The position numbers and the translations under genes are program-made. From NCBI RefSeq assembly GCF_048771995.1, contig NC_133024.1:22336001-22400000 (forward strand): a stretch of DNA of 64,000 nucleotides, written 5' to 3'. Of the stretch, positions 45,397 to 57,703 are shown in pieces. The notes below the pieces were generated by a model. It did not search any database. It saw only the letters and a program-made list of their open reading frames with translations, and was not told the origin of the DNA. The number at the start of each line of letters is the position of its first letter. Positions within the stretch are counted from its first letter, which is position 1. The stretch comes from Taeniopygia guttata. Lineage: Eukaryota; Chordata; Aves; Passeriformes; Estrildidae.

Positions 45397-45480
45397 ATGA
45401 CGGCCGGCGCGGGGCGGCCCGCGTTGCCCGCGTTCCCCGCCTTCTCCGCGTCCCTGTGCGGCGCCGCGGGGCGAGGATGA
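45397..45480 (+). CDS. upstream ORF ending at the QTRT2 start codon
   Basis: ATG at 45397 (G at -3) opens 27 codons, MTAGAGRPALPAFPAFSASL onward. It stops with the TGA at 45478-45480, which overlaps the QTRT2 ATG as ATGA. It would act only if transcription starts upstream of 45397. The peptide has no recognisable domain; a regulatory role is inference. Confidence 0.35.
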   Translation: MTAGAGRPALPAFPAFSASLCGAAGRG

Positions 45481-45667
45481 GGCTGAAGCTGCTGGGAGCG
45501 GGGCGGCTGGGCTCGCTGGCGGGGCTGGGCCGCGGCGGGGCGGGCGCGCTGGCGCTGCCCGGCTGCCTGCTGTACACGCGGGCCGGCGCGGCGCCGCACC
45601 TCACCCACGACACGCTGCGGGAGGTGCGCGGCGTGCCCGGCGTGGCGCACGTCGCCCTGCCCGCCCT
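45477..45667 (+). CDS. QTRT2: QTRT2 exon 1
   Basis: Encodes [20 protein letters not shown], then [20 protein letters not shown] and [11 protein letters not shown]. Donor CT|GTGAGT splits a Leu codon. Confidence 0.95.
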
Positions 45668-48600
45668 GTGAGTACCGCGCCCGGCCGGGCCTCCTGCCCC
45701 GCCGAGCCCGCTGCGGGGGCGCGCTAGGAAACGGGGGGGAGGGAGCTAGAGGGCTGCGTGACTTTTAGCGTAATTAGGCCAAACCCATCGTGGTGACTTC
45801 ACAGTCATCCTGAGGTGGGCAGCGGGGCGAGGGAGGTGATTCTGCCCTTTGCTCTAGTGACACCCCACCGAGAGTGCTGCATCCAGCTCTGGAGCCCGCA
45901 GCGTGGGAAGGATGTGCGCCTGTTGGACCAGGTCCTTTGGAGCACCACAAAGACGCTCAGAGGGCTGGAGCGTCATTCCTGTAACAACAGGCAGAGAGAT
46001 TTGGGTGTGTTCAGCCTGCAGAAGAGAAGGCTCCAGGGCGACCTTTTGCCAGCCTTCTGATACCTAAAGGATACCTAGGATAGATGGGGACAGATTTTTT
46101 AACAAAGCCTGTTGTGGTAGGATAAGAAGTAATGAGTTTAAACTGTAAGAGGATATGTGTTGTAGTGAGGGTGGTGAAACACTGGACCAGGTTGCCCAGA
46201 GAGGTGGTAGGTACCCCATACCCAAAGAAGTTTAATATAAAACTGGAGCAGCAACTAACTCTCAAAACTAGTTAAGTTGCAACCGAAAGGAAAGATTAAC
46301 CTGGTTAAAGCTTGTGCAGTTGTTGAATGATGTGAACACATTAGTGATGTTCCCAAAAAAGTCATAGTATAGCTTCATGCTCTTCATCAAGTCAGTGGTC
46401 CCTGGTCAGTGCAGGTGAAAGCTTTACTTTTTTGCCACAGAACTATGAGTGCCCCAGGTTGTGAGCTGTGATTCTAGAGCTCTGTTACTCTGGCATTTCT
46501 TTCCATCTGTCCCTGCTTCACTGTCTGACAGCTGGATGGCAAATACCACTCAGTGTCAGACAATGCATAAGTATGGAAAAAAAAGCCTTAGTTATGAAAC
46601 CACCAATCTCTCTAGACAGTTGTCTGTTTAGTTAATGTGTTCCTATATCTGGATTGCAGGGCAGAAATTCATGACGTCCTGGAGGAGTATAAAGAGGGAG
46701 CTGCAAAATTTATGGGTAAAGTACTAGTATTTGCTTGTATATCTGAGAGATAATACAGGTGGATCCCACTAGAGCATGTTCAGGTAGTATAGTAGGGTTT
46801 ATATGGGCTTTGCATATTTAGGGATTTTCTCACTCAAAGTGACACTAAGGAAGACTTGAAATTGTATGTTGTCACTAGGCCAAAAATCCTTCAGTCAGGC
46901 TTGACAGTCATGATGTATGTAATTTCTATAAATTACAGATAGTTCTTTGTGTGGAATCTAGTACATTTTGCAAGAAAAAAAAATGAGTTGCCTAAGCTTG
47001 ATTTGTTTGTTTTAGTTTCTTAAAAAACACATAAAAATTTGGGACATGCATTTCATTACATATAAAAAAAAAATGATGGTTTGGCTTTCCAAAAGAAGTT
47101 TGCACCCACATTTCAATAAACCATACTGTTTGGAGCAATTTACTCCTTTAAGAAAAATTGAAAAATGTCTTTATCTGGAACTTCCTGGAGGCTTTGCCAG
47201 TTTCAGTGACTTTCTCTGAAGAGAAGGCTGTATGTCACAGAGGCATACTGTCTAGCTGTGTGACATTTGAGATCTCCAGTCCAGCAGGGATGATAAATTT
47301 CTCATTTGTGTAGTTGATACGTTCTCTCACTCTCCTTTTTTGTGAGGATGGTGAGCCACTCAAACAAGTTGCCCAAAGAAATTGTGAAGGTCCCATCTCT
47401 GGAAATGTCCAAGGCCAAGTTGGATAGGGCTTTGAGCAACATGGTCTAGTGGAAGGTGTCCCTGCCCCTGAGGCATGATCTCTGAGGTCCCTTCCAACCC
47501 AAACCATTCTATGATTCTACTTTGTCCTTCCTTAAAAGTTCTGGGCTTGGGACTGTTGCTAGTTTGGATTGTGTCAAGTGTCAGATGTCTCCAGTGTATC
47601 AGATATCAGTTGGTTAGTCAAGTGAGTCAGCTGTTGGGTCTGGAAAATTTTAATAGGTGGAGTATTAATCAAGAAGAAAGATAAATAAATCCTGAAGCAG
47701 CTATGCAGGCTGCAGAACCAAAGGGTGTTGTTTCATGGTTTGTCCTGCTGCTGCACTCTTCTCCAGGCAGTTAGTAAAGCTGGGGAGGAAGTCTGTCTTG
47801 TTTGGTGCTGAGAGATAGATGAACAATATTTTCTTTGTCAGAATGGATTTATTTGTTGGGGGACAATACCCTGTTCCCCTTTGCACATCTGCAGACCACA
47901 TCTTTACCTTGGCTTTGCTTTGGTTCACGAAACTCTGCTCTGGATCTGTCTCTCTGTTTTCAGGTATGCCAGATGCTGTGCTCTACTGCTCCCTTCATGA
48001 CCCAGTCACTCCCTGCCCCTCTGGCTACAACACTAACAAGGTACAGTAGCTGTAAAGACTTGAAAGGGTCCACCTACATTCCCAAAACAAATCTGCCAGT
48101 GCCCCCTTTATCTCTGTGGGTGCGCTCAGACAGCCACAAGCTTAGCAAAATAAATCTTGCACAAAGAGGATTGTCATTTACATGCTCATACCTCGAACTA
48201 AATAAAGCTGCACATGTTTTTACTTGGCAGCATGTTCCCTGCTGTTGTGGTTTAAATGGCAGTGAAAGAAAATACCTGTGTTTTGGCATATTTGCAGTAC
48301 AAGCTTATGCCACTGATAAGCAGTAAATCTGACCCCCTGTGTGTGTATTTACATACAACCTGCTACAGGCCCACAAAGGGGAAGGACATCAGAATTTTTG
48401 CAGGAGGGTGGCTCAGCAATCCAGGGGTGCATAGTTGCAGACATTTGCCTGTTGCACCCTACAGGCACACGCTCTGCTGTGCAACCCACACACTGCCTGC
48501 TGCCTGACACAGCTTCATGCTGGAGCTCCTGGCACTTGCTCGGATACAGTCAGTCCCAAGGGATTTTTGGGTATGGCCACAATTGGTGGAAGGTCACTGA

Positions 48601-51600
48601 GTGAAGGAGGATAACTCCTGCCAGACAGCTATCAGTGTATATTCTTTGCTGCTGGGATCCAGGCTGAGTCCTGTCTCTCTGCAGGGAGGGAATTACCTGG
48701 AACTTGTCCCACTGTTGTGCAGCTTTGAGGTTAGAGCAGCAATCTAAACCTGGGTGTTTGATTCAGAGACTTTTGGGTTTTTAAAATAAGCTGGTGAAGA
48801 TATCTGTCACCTTGTTGTAAGGCCTTCTGCAGCTGGATCTGTGCTGACAAATAATAAGGAAAGCTTTTTGAAAGCAATGGGACAGAAAGCTCTGTGCCAG
48901 AAAGCCTAGCACTGGCTGGATTTAAATAATCACAGGATAATGCTCAGCTCTCTAAGCTGAGTGGCTATTTTATTTATTAAAGCAGCTTTTTTCCTCTAGA
49001 GAACAGAATGAAGGTAACTAGATGTGATTACACTCTGCCCTTTAGCTCAGACAACTGTTGACTTTCCTCTGCCTGCCTTTACCAGCTGTTCCTTAATGCT
49101 TTCACAGTAGAGGCAGCAGGTACTGTCTGAACAACATGCTGCTGCAGAAAAACATACAGCTGCTGTGTTTCAGTTCTTCTGTAGATGCAAAATTTGGAAC
49201 TCTTTTGGAGTTGCTCTTTTTTTTTTAGTTGGAAATCTGCAAAAAATTTTATCGCTTTGGAGACTTCTGGTTTTATTCAAATTTGGTGAAAATGGCTGAT
49301 AAGGTCAGAAGTAATCAGGATGGATGGATGGATGGACAACAGGCTCGTGGTATACTTGTGCAATCCTTTTGGATCTTTGTGGAGATCAGACCAAAAAAAA
49401 GGCTTCTGTTCATATTTTTTGCATGTGCTGATGCAATTCAATTTGCAAATTAATATACATGAGAACTGCTCTGCTTAATCTGTCTGTCTGGCATAGGCTA
49501 TGAGAATGTGTTTATACCCTCAGGCCCTAAAAAGTGCCCATAACACTCCAAGCTATTTGCTGTTTCTGATGGCTGAAAACCCTTTCTCATTTAAAAAAGC
49601 ATGAACAGAATTGCAGATGAAAAGAGCTGACTTCTGAAGGGTTCAAGCCCTTTACTTAACCTACTTGAATACCCCTTTACAATTTTGGAGCAGAGTTTCA
49701 AAAGCCTAACAATAATACAACCAAAGCAATGGCCAGACTGCACTCACAGGTTGATTACAGATTCTGCAAAGTAGGCTAAAATGTGAACATTTTATGAATC
49801 TGAATGTGTAGTGAATTGAATGGTGACATCTGATAGCCTAGACTGGAGTTGTTCAGGTAAGATAACCTCTCTGTCCACATCTTTTTGTCTTTCTATAAAT
49901 TCTTTTGAGGGTATCACAGAGTAACAATGGAAAATGGGATCCCATGTGTGCTGGCAGGATGGGAAGCATATGAAGAGACAGGGAAGATCATGTGTGAAAT
50001 CCTAATGAGCACGTGCCATTCCTTACACTGGCTCGGTTTGGGTATTTCAGTGCCTTCTAGAGTTGCTGGATTTGGGACCTAAAATAACATGGGGTTCTAA
50101 GACTGAGTGTTTAACAAGCTTTTGTATTCTTCCCAGTCTGCATGGTTTATAAAAACACGTACATTCATATGTGCTGTGTGTGTTAAATGCTCAGAAGAGG
50201 AAGTAGTTTCTTGGGTTTGCATTTTGTACAGAAAACTAGCAGGTTGTATTTGCCATCACAGCCTTTGCTGCTTTTTATAAGCTTTTGCTTACTTGACAAC
50301 AAGTTTGGTGGTAATTCAAGCTCTTTTTTTTTTTTTTTTTTCCCAATTTTGCCACTAATTTGTGTGATGAGAGGCTTGGATTTTTCAATATGGAGAAGTC
50401 AGTGTTGAGTGGGACGGTTTCACCAAACAGTATTGTAGAAATTCCAGTTCAGTTATATATCTCCTTTGTGCCAAGTGCAGCTGGATTGTCTGAGCCAGGC
50501 TCCAGGGAAACTTACCTAATGAGCTGACATTCCAGTAGCTGGTGTTTCACCAGACCAATTCCTTCTCTCTTTCACCCTTAAGATCTGCTGTCCTTTGCGA
50601 CTGCTGTTCCTCCCTGTTCTTCCTGTACAGATGGTGTCCCTGTGGGGTAGCTCAGGGCGCATGGAGATTACAGCTTCCAAGTTCATGGACATCCAGCGGG
50701 CCATCCAGCCAGACTGGTTCCAGTGCATCTCTGATGGAGACACCATTTCTGGGGAAGCTGGCAGAAAAAGAGCCCAGAAGTCTGTGGATAGGTCACTATC
50801 TTTCTTGGATATATGCCTTCAGCTGCAAGAAGAATCACCGGTAAGGTCCCCAAGATACTGAGGCAATATCCCTGCAAGTGCTTCTTGGTCTGTACTGCAT
50901 TCTGGACGAGCCCCAGAAAATTGTAGTAGGAAGTTGTGTCCCATGTATGTCAGAGAATGCCCAGCTTACAGTCCAGAGTGAGGAATAAGCAGTAGCACAG
51001 TGAGTTTTCCTTCCTTCCTTTAGTAAATTGTCTTCTGCACCAGGATCAGCCCTCATCTCTACTTGTTGAGGAGAACTACATTTTAGGATTTTTCTTTCTG
51101 CTTTTGGGTTATGATGCATTTCTTTCACTTACCTTATTAGATTTTATTATTATTAGATGCATTGGCAAAGTGGGATCTTCTTATTCAGATTGCGAAAACC
51201 CATATTTTCACTCTGAAGTCTCCTTGGTTCCAAGTGAGGGAGGATTTGATAGAATTAGTAAGTGCTATTCTTTATTTCTTCCAGCAGCTTTGAAACTCCC
51301 TTTTAGTGAAAGGGGACATACTGAGTCTGCACTACAAGGGAAAACAGGTGACAGGAGTTGGCGTTTGTATCTTCTGAAAGGGAATTCCCTGTGACATCTG
51401 GTGTCTGAGAGCCAGGATAATGGCACTTGCTTTGTATTTTGCCCTAATGTATCCATTGCTGAGACCCCATCCATACAAAGCCATGTGCAAAGATGGTGTG
51501 TGGTTATTGCCTTGTGTAGGGAGGTGGGAAGAGTGGCATCAAAACTCTCAGTGAGTTAGTGTCAAGGCAAGGAGCAGACTCTTGTCTCTACTAGTCCCAT

Positions 51601-54600
51601 TTCTGACTTCACGGTGTTGTGTGGGGAATAGTCTTACATGAGATGACACTCTGTGGTTCTGGCAAGTTCCTGGGAATGTGGGGCTTTAGTAGAAGGCATC
51701 TGAAGTCTGGATTGTTAGATGTCTTTCATGTCTTTGGCAGAGCATGCTCTAACATTTGTAGCTTTCTCCTGGGACAGGAACTACAAGGAAGTGTAATGTT
51801 TGGGGCAATTGAAGGTGGAGATATCTTGGAAGAGAGGCTGAGATCAGCCAGAGAGACTGCCAAGCGGCCTGTGGGTGGCTTTCTGCTAGATGGCTTCCAG
51901 GGAAGTGCCATGGCCAAGGAGACCAAGTTGAAACTGATAGCTTCTGTCACAGCAGAGCTGCCAGAGGATAAACCAAGGTAAGTTGTGTGGGCAACATCCC
52001 AAGAAATCCATCTGTCCTATTATGAGGAGCATCTACAGGCTGCTGTACAGTTTCTCCGTAGGAAATAATCGCTGTATTGCACAGCTCTGTGTGTGCCAGG
52101 CTGCATAAATTTTACCATTGTCAGGCTGCAGTCTTCAACACTTGTTTAGTTTTTAGCTGCAACTGGCACCAGGTTTGCTCATACTGTGGGTTTGAGGAAG
52201 AGTTTTTAGGAAGAGTTACAAGTAGGATATATCAGGGTTACTTGCATTTGGAGGCCATGGTTTAGTTCAGCTTGAACAAAACCATTATTATCGAGGTATT
52301 TTGCAGGGACTTCTCAGTAAAAGTGTCATGTTTGCAGTTCTCTCTGGCCTGAGCTGGTGGATCGCAGAGAGGGTGCTGGCCTAACCAGCCAGTGCTTCCT
52401 ACACAATCTTGGTGGCCAGCTGTGTCCTAGGACCTGAGGCACTGAGCCTGTGCACTACCCAGGGTGGTACAGGCTGGCCCAGAACAGTGGTGTTCTCGTC
52501 TTGGACAGTGTGGGGCTTATTGCATATCTGAGTTGTTAGCTGTGCCCATCAGGCCCATGCCAAGCATTGGACAGGAGTGGCAGCTTTTTGATCCTTATAA
52601 CTGTCTAACAGTAACTAAAGACTTCTTGAAAATGTGTACTGATATTTGCTAGTGGTTCAGAAGTGTAGGGTTTTCTTTATTGGGCTGAGCTCACTGGATT
52701 GTTCTTACCCGAGCAACAGCTACAGAAATAATACGGTTGCTTTTTTCATAATTTCCTGAAGAGAATCATTTTATGAAGAGAATGACTGAGGCCCCATTAT
52801 GTTCCTCCTTCCCTCTACTAGCAGAGCATTGCTCTGACCTAATGGTGTTTAAAAGGAAATTAAATGCAAGAGCACTGTGTCTGGTGTTGCAGCTTGTTCT
52901 TGCTTAGGGATGCCTGGGGTTTGAATTTTTCTGACAATTAGGAGGCTTGCTGTGTTGTTGCTATCCTGTCTGGTTGAGCTATTTGAAAGATCCCCTGGGA
53001 GCATTAGAGTCCAATCTGCTCAGCTAACCTCAGTGTCTACCAGTGCATCTGCCTCATCTATCAAAGTTTGCTTGTCTTGTTAAGACAAGTGTTTCTGACC
53101 TCTTGATAGGAAGAGAGCTGGTTAGCCCCAGGGACTCTTGAAGTGCCTCACATGAATTTCAGGCAGTCCTTGCTCCTGAATCACCCTTGCCATTCTTTCT
53201 GGAGAAGTTGTTTTTCAGCTCTGTTCTCCTCAGCATGAAATTCTCTAGGAAGACAAACACTTTTTGTGCTTCACTCAAGACGTGGCTGCTTTTTGTGTGA
53301 TGGGAAAATGATCTTATGAGTGTACTCTTCATGAAGAATTCTTTCATGTACCTAAAGCGGCTTAAGTCTCTTGATAAAATTTGTGTTTCTTTCCAGTAGC
53401 ATAGAAACCCTTGCAAGAACAAATGTTTGTCCTTACCTGTGCACATATGAGTTTCAGCAATGATTTGATCATATATGCAGAGCTACTGTTTTGACTTTTG
53501 CATTTCATTTTCTCCCTGTCATGGGAACCTGAAACATAAAACACTCATGCTGTAAACTTCTCCTATCCTTATTCTGTGCTCATCAGTTTAATTGGAGTAC
53601 TTAGAAGAGTGACTAAAAATGGCAACTTGTGACTTCATTTATCAGCCCCTGTGTATTTTCCTAATTATCTCTTTACCTCATTGCCCTACATTAACTTCTA
53701 CTGCTTTCAGCCTATGCACCTGCAGGAGAGCAGGCACTGCTCTACTCACTTACACTTCACCCACCCTGGGTGAAGCTGCCAACTAAATTTGGCTACCAGC
53801 AGGATCTCTATTACCACTGATGGCAATCCATCCAGGCTCTTCCTGGCTCTTAATACCATGTCTCAGGAGATGTTACAGCCCACGTTCTTGGGTAAATCAT
53901 CTGAGCAGGTTGAGTGTAAAGAAAAGGGAAGACTAAAGCAAGGAGGTTTTCTCTTTCTAATGATGTTTTTCATTAGTGTGTTCTCCCTCAGGCAGTTTCC
54001 AAGTGCAATTGGATGTGTCTGTCACCTGAAGGACTTTTATCTTTGACCAGCAATCTACTGCTGTCTCTGTTGAGACTCTTTTTAAAAAGCTAACAAGCAA
54101 AAGGGTCCATGTTCTGGGAGTTGGTAGCAAAAGGGTCAATTCTGGTGTTACTGGGGGCACAAACATGAGTAAGGAAAATATCTGTTCTATGGCACAGATG
54201 TGATGAATCTAATGTTATTAATGTGTATGTGAAAGAAATCACATACAAATCACTTTAAACATAGTGAACAGAGTGGGGTTTTTCCACAGTAAATGAGGGA
54301 TTATTGCTGCCTTCCAAAGGGAAAATAATGAAAAACCTGTTATGTACTGGATATGTTGGAGGTGGGGAAGCAGAAGCACATGGAATTCTGAATGATATCT
54401 GTTACCAGTTGCAGAGATAAGCCACATATGCGGCACATGGCCTGGAGGTCTTTTCCTTCAGGTGCCTGCTTGCTTCTGCTCAGAATATTGTAGATTTTTC
54501 TTCCTGTGTGTCTCCTACAGAATCATTCATGGTGTAGGCAAACCAGATGAGGTGCTTGAGTGCATTGAAAGGGGAGTGGACATTTTTGAGAGCTTCTTTC

Positions 54601-57589
54601 CCTTCCAAGTGACGGAGCGAGGCTGTGCCTTGGTTTTCAGTTACGACTGCCATCCAGCTCCTGAAGCAACAGGTAGGCTTCTTGATGTTTGTTACCATTT
54701 TTGAATTTATATTGTGGTAAGCATAATTCATAACTGGAAGGAATCTGTATCTGAGGGCTTTGTTCCTGAAATAAGTGCAGTGGCCACTGGAAAACGTGGG
54801 ATTCCACTACCATGTGTTGCTTTTGAAGGCGAGGTGCTTTGGTGTGATATCTGTTGAGTAAAACTTGAGGACTCTGAATGTCTCATTAGCCAAAATACGA
54901 TGATTAAATATTTCTTAAGCACCTTCTGAATAGAGTTTTAGTTTGACACCATTGGCAAATTTTCTGTTACCATTAGCAGTGAAGGCTGGACCTATTAAGT
55001 GTTCTCTAGAATTAAATTAATATGTGTCTGTTGTAGTAATAGATTTTTGAAGTTCTTTTTTCTAGCTGTCAGAAGTTTCCCATTTATTTGGGCAGTTTTC
55101 CTCTCTGTCTTTGCATTCATAGGTTTATATCAAAACCAAAATGCTCTGTTCATTACACTGTGAGATGGGAATGTGTGTCATCCATTAAAGCACCTATCAA
55201 ATGTGTTTCAAGCAGCTGTTTTGTTTTGGCCTATTAAATGGTTTTAATACAGGGAAACATTTCACATTTTTTCTCTTGGGTAGAACCTAATGGCTTTTCA
55301 TGCCTGGATAATTCAGAGCCAGCTGAATAGAATAGAACATCTTATTTCTTTGTGCTTGCTGCTATTTTTTAACCCTTTTCTTTGTTGTTTTGTTCTTTAT
55401 CTTGTCTTACTTTATTCTTTAATTATAAGGCTCTGGGTAAAGTGGTTTTGTCGCGTGTCTGTTTTAAACATGGTAGGCATGGATTATGCAAACAGTAATA
55501 TTGGTATTTCAAGATATATCTCCTTCTCCTTAAGAACAAACTTTAAAAATACAAACCTATAAAAGCATGGGATGGTTCTTTATTTTTCAAATAGATGCTG
55601 AAAAGGCAGATATGGAACCACCTCTTCTGAATTAGTGCTACCAGCCTCTTTTGATTCCAGGTTGTTTTTTTTTTTTTAAAAACAAGAGGCATCTAAGTCC
55701 CTGAGTGATCACAGCATGGAAAATAGAATGACTGAATGCAGATGAGTTGCCTGTCTACTCTAATAAAATCTCAATAAAATCCATTTGTTCAGGTGATTGC
55801 ATTCTATTCAGCATGCAGTTCAGACAAAATACTTTTGACATTTTATAAAGAATTCAGCTCAGTAGAGCAGCAAAAAGTTATACTGTTGTTTCAGCTCTAA
55901 CTTTTGATTAGTTGTAGTTGATTAATTTTCACTTGTCTCTTGCTGTTTTGATCATCTAAAAGTGTATTTGTGTAAACTAATCTACAGCAATTAAAGTAAA
56001 ATATCTGCTTTCTAGAAAAAAGGAGGTAGAAACTTGTTGCAGGAGTTTTCAGCTGGCAAGAAAGTAGCAGAAATATCTACTCTAAGGTTGCTACCCTTGC
56101 TCTGCTCTAGCACTCTCTTCTAAGGCTGTTGTCTTTTTAATTTAATCAGTTTTACCACAAAATGGGATCCAGGACCTGGAGAAGAATGGTGCTCAAGAAG
56201 ACCAGGAGGAAGTCTCCAAAGCTGACCCAGAAATGACACCATTTGAGATATCTCTGAAGGATAAAAAGTATGTGAGTTTTTGAGGAGGGTATCTGCAGCT
56301 GTATGAATAAATGTGATGCTTTAGTCCTCTGTATTTATTTGCAACTGGTCAGCAGCTGAGTGAGAGACTTCATAAAATATGAAGCTGTTGAAGAGAGTAC
56401 TTCTGGACACCGAGTGGAGAGTGTTGGACAAGCATTCTAGCTTGTTTTCAGGCAACAGCCTATCTCTGAAAGTGCTGGGTTTTTGCCTGACCTAGAGCCA
56501 GGGTTTTTGTGATCATTTATTCAGCAAACATTCTGTGGTCATAATTATGTCTCAGCTGAAAGACCATAGGTTCACAGAGGTGGTCTGGGAATCACTTTGG
56601 TCTTCAACATCTAACTTGGGTCATCTTCAGATACTAGATTTTATTTAGACTGTGGAGACCCTCTACTCTCTGATTCTGTTTGGGCAGCTGCAGAGCAGGT
56701 CTGCTATTTCTGGACACTTCACAAAAACTTTGGCCATTGTTACCACTTTTCCTTCCTTCTCTTGGTCACAGCTACTTCCAGGCTGTCTGAGTAGACAGTT
56801 GTGTTGCTTTGCTCTCTCTGTGAAATGGTGCATCTCACAGTAGAGTGGAATACTGGTTTGTGAATAGTGGGATTAGTAAATCTGTGGTTTTGGTGGCTTT
56901 CTCCTTCATAAACTGTGTGATAACTGTCTTGCACCGCAGCTTTTCTGCCAGGGAGGCACAGATGAGGCCTCTCTCTGCTGTTAGCTGTGATGTAGTCAGA
57001 ATTATTCTGACTTAAATGTTTGGCCTTTGGGCTCTGAAGTGAGTTCTGGCATGAGGAGGCTTGGGGTTTCAGCAGCCATGGTCCCACACCATGGCAGGGT
57101 GTGGGAGTTACATGATCTTTAAGGTTCCTTCCAACCCAAACCATCTCTGATCTCTGATGTCCTTTGTGCCAGTGGTGCTGGTCTGATTTGTCAGCAAATC
57201 TGGATTAAGGACCTCAGGACTTTAGGGCTTAGGTCCCTGCAATAGGCCAGGTGGTTACAGGGGAACTTTTTATTGCTTGGATGGCTCTTCTTAGCTCTGA
57301 TGTTACCCAACATTGCTTCTTCCATAGGTACCACGATGATTTTGGTCCTTTGCTGGAAGGATGCAGCTGTTACTGCTGTCAGAGGCACACTCGTGCCTAC
57401 GTCCATCACCTCCTGGTGACCAACGAGCTGCTGGCTGGTGTCCTGCTCATGATGCACAACTTCCAGCACTACTTTGGTTTCTTCAGCGCCGTTCGGGATG
57501 CCCTGAGGGACAGTAAACTGGACCAGCTCAAGGAGCTCATCTTCAGGCAGGCACTGCAAGGCCCGGCAAGCACGGCACTGAGACACTGA
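45477..57589 (+). CDS. QTRT2: QTRT2 queuine tRNA-ribosyltransferase accessory subunit, complete
   Basis: QTRT2 pairs with catalytic QTRT1 to form tRNA-guanine transglycosylase. That enzyme replaces guanine-34 with queuine in tRNA-Asp, -Asn, -His and -Tyr and is reported at the mitochondrial outer membrane. Exons 45477-45667, 46660-46715, 47964-48040, 50631-50840, 51778-51977, 54521-54672, 56150-56267 and 57328-57589 total 1266 bases, 421 aa; human is 415 as I recall. Family landmarks: [11 protein letters not shown] and [72 protein letters not shown] and [20 protein letters not shown]. The zinc site is CSCYCC (Cys347, Cys349, Cys352) plus His378, spaced as in the family. Residues about 305-330 are a variable acidic insert. 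ATG 45477 has A at -3 and matches the usual N-terminus; an in-frame ATG at 45357 could add 40 Arg-rich residues. Confidence 0.97.
45830..46240 (+). repeat. CR1 LINE fragment in QTRT2 intron 1
   Basis: 'gagtgctgcatccagctctg', 'ttggaccaggtcctttg', 'cctgcagaagagaaggctcc' and 'aggttgcccagagaggtggt' follow the CR1 order. The tail is missing or too diverged to see. Confidence 0.8.
46660..46715 (+). CDS. QTRT2: QTRT2 exon 2
   Basis: A 56-base exon encoding [18 protein letters not shown]. Acceptor GATTGCAG, donor G|GTAAAG. Missed by ORF length alone but fixed by phase and match. Confidence 0.93.
47340..47519 (+). repeat. CR1 LINE 3' end in QTRT2 intron 2
   Basis: It runs from 'gtgaggatggtgagccactc' to the full tail 'cttccaacccaaaccattct' plus ATGATTCT. 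Confidence 0.88.
47964..48040 (+). CDS. QTRT2: QTRT2 exon 3
   Basis: Encodes [20 protein letters not shown] then YNTNK. Acceptor GTTTTCAG, donor GTACAG, phase 0 at its end. Confidence 0.95.
48041..50630. other. QTRT2 intron 3
   Basis: Holds a GGAT microsatellite (49318-49336) and an 18-T run (50324-50341). No exon or RNA gene recognised. Confidence 0.5.
49318..49336 (+). repeat. (GGAT)n microsatellite
   Basis: Almost five uninterrupted GGAT units in QTRT2 intron 3. Confidence 0.9.
50631..50840 (+). CDS. QTRT2: QTRT2 exon 4
   Basis: Encodes [37 protein letters not shown] and [20 protein letters not shown]. Acceptor CTGTACAG, donor GTAAGG. Confidence 0.96.
51778..51977 (+). CDS. QTRT2: QTRT2 exon 5
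   Basis: Encodes [34 protein letters not shown] and [11 protein letters not shown], a highly conserved TGT barrel segment. Acceptor GGGACAG, donor AG|GTAAGT. Confidence 0.97.
51978..54520. other. QTRT2 intron 5
   Basis: No exon, named repeat or RNA gene recognised. GCAAAAGGGTC occurs twice within about 35 bp near 54.1 kb. Confidence 0.5.
54521..54672 (+). CDS. QTRT2: QTRT2 exon 6
   Basis: Encodes [40 protein letters not shown] and [10 protein letters not shown]. Acceptor TCCTACAG, donor G|GTAGGC. Confidence 0.97.
54673..56149. other. QTRT2 intron 6
   Basis: AT-rich intron with short T runs; no other feature recognised. Confidence 0.5.
56150..56267 (+). CDS. QTRT2: QTRT2 exon 7, variable insert
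   Basis: Encodes [20 protein letters not shown], an acidic variable part, and [11 protein letters not shown]. Acceptor TTAATCAG, donor AA|GTATGT. Confidence 0.92.
57060..57160 (+). repeat. CR1 LINE 3' tail in QTRT2 intron 7
   Basis: 'catgatctttaaggttcctt' followed by 'ccaacccaaaccatctctga' is the terminal part of CR1. It is very short and 5' truncated. Confidence 0.8.
57328..57589 (+). CDS. QTRT2: QTRT2 exon 8, zinc site and C-terminus
   Basis: Encodes [51 protein letters not shown] and the end [11 protein letters not shown], then TGA (57587-57589). The last 10 or so residues extend past the human end as I recall it. Acceptor TTCCATAG. Confidence 0.97.
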
Positions 57590-57703
57590 GCTCAGAGAGG
57601 CCAGGGGAACCTGCAGGCTGCATCCTCATCAGTGGGACTGCATCACCTGCACCTGTCAGGAGTAAAATGCCTTTAAAATGCTTTTTTGTCTTCCTGGAGG
57701 GAC

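Larger units (their letters stand above)
45200..45720. promoter_or_regulatory. bidirectional CpG-island promoter of CCDC191 and QTRT2
   Basis: A dense CpG stretch with no TATA box. The start codons of the two divergent genes are 118 bp apart (45358 on minus, 45477 on plus). It holds several CCCGCC/GGGCGG words, ATGGCAAC at 45357-45364 and GTTGCC at 45423-45428, which resemble RFX X-box halves. Both transcripts must start in or near this gap. Confidence 0.85.
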
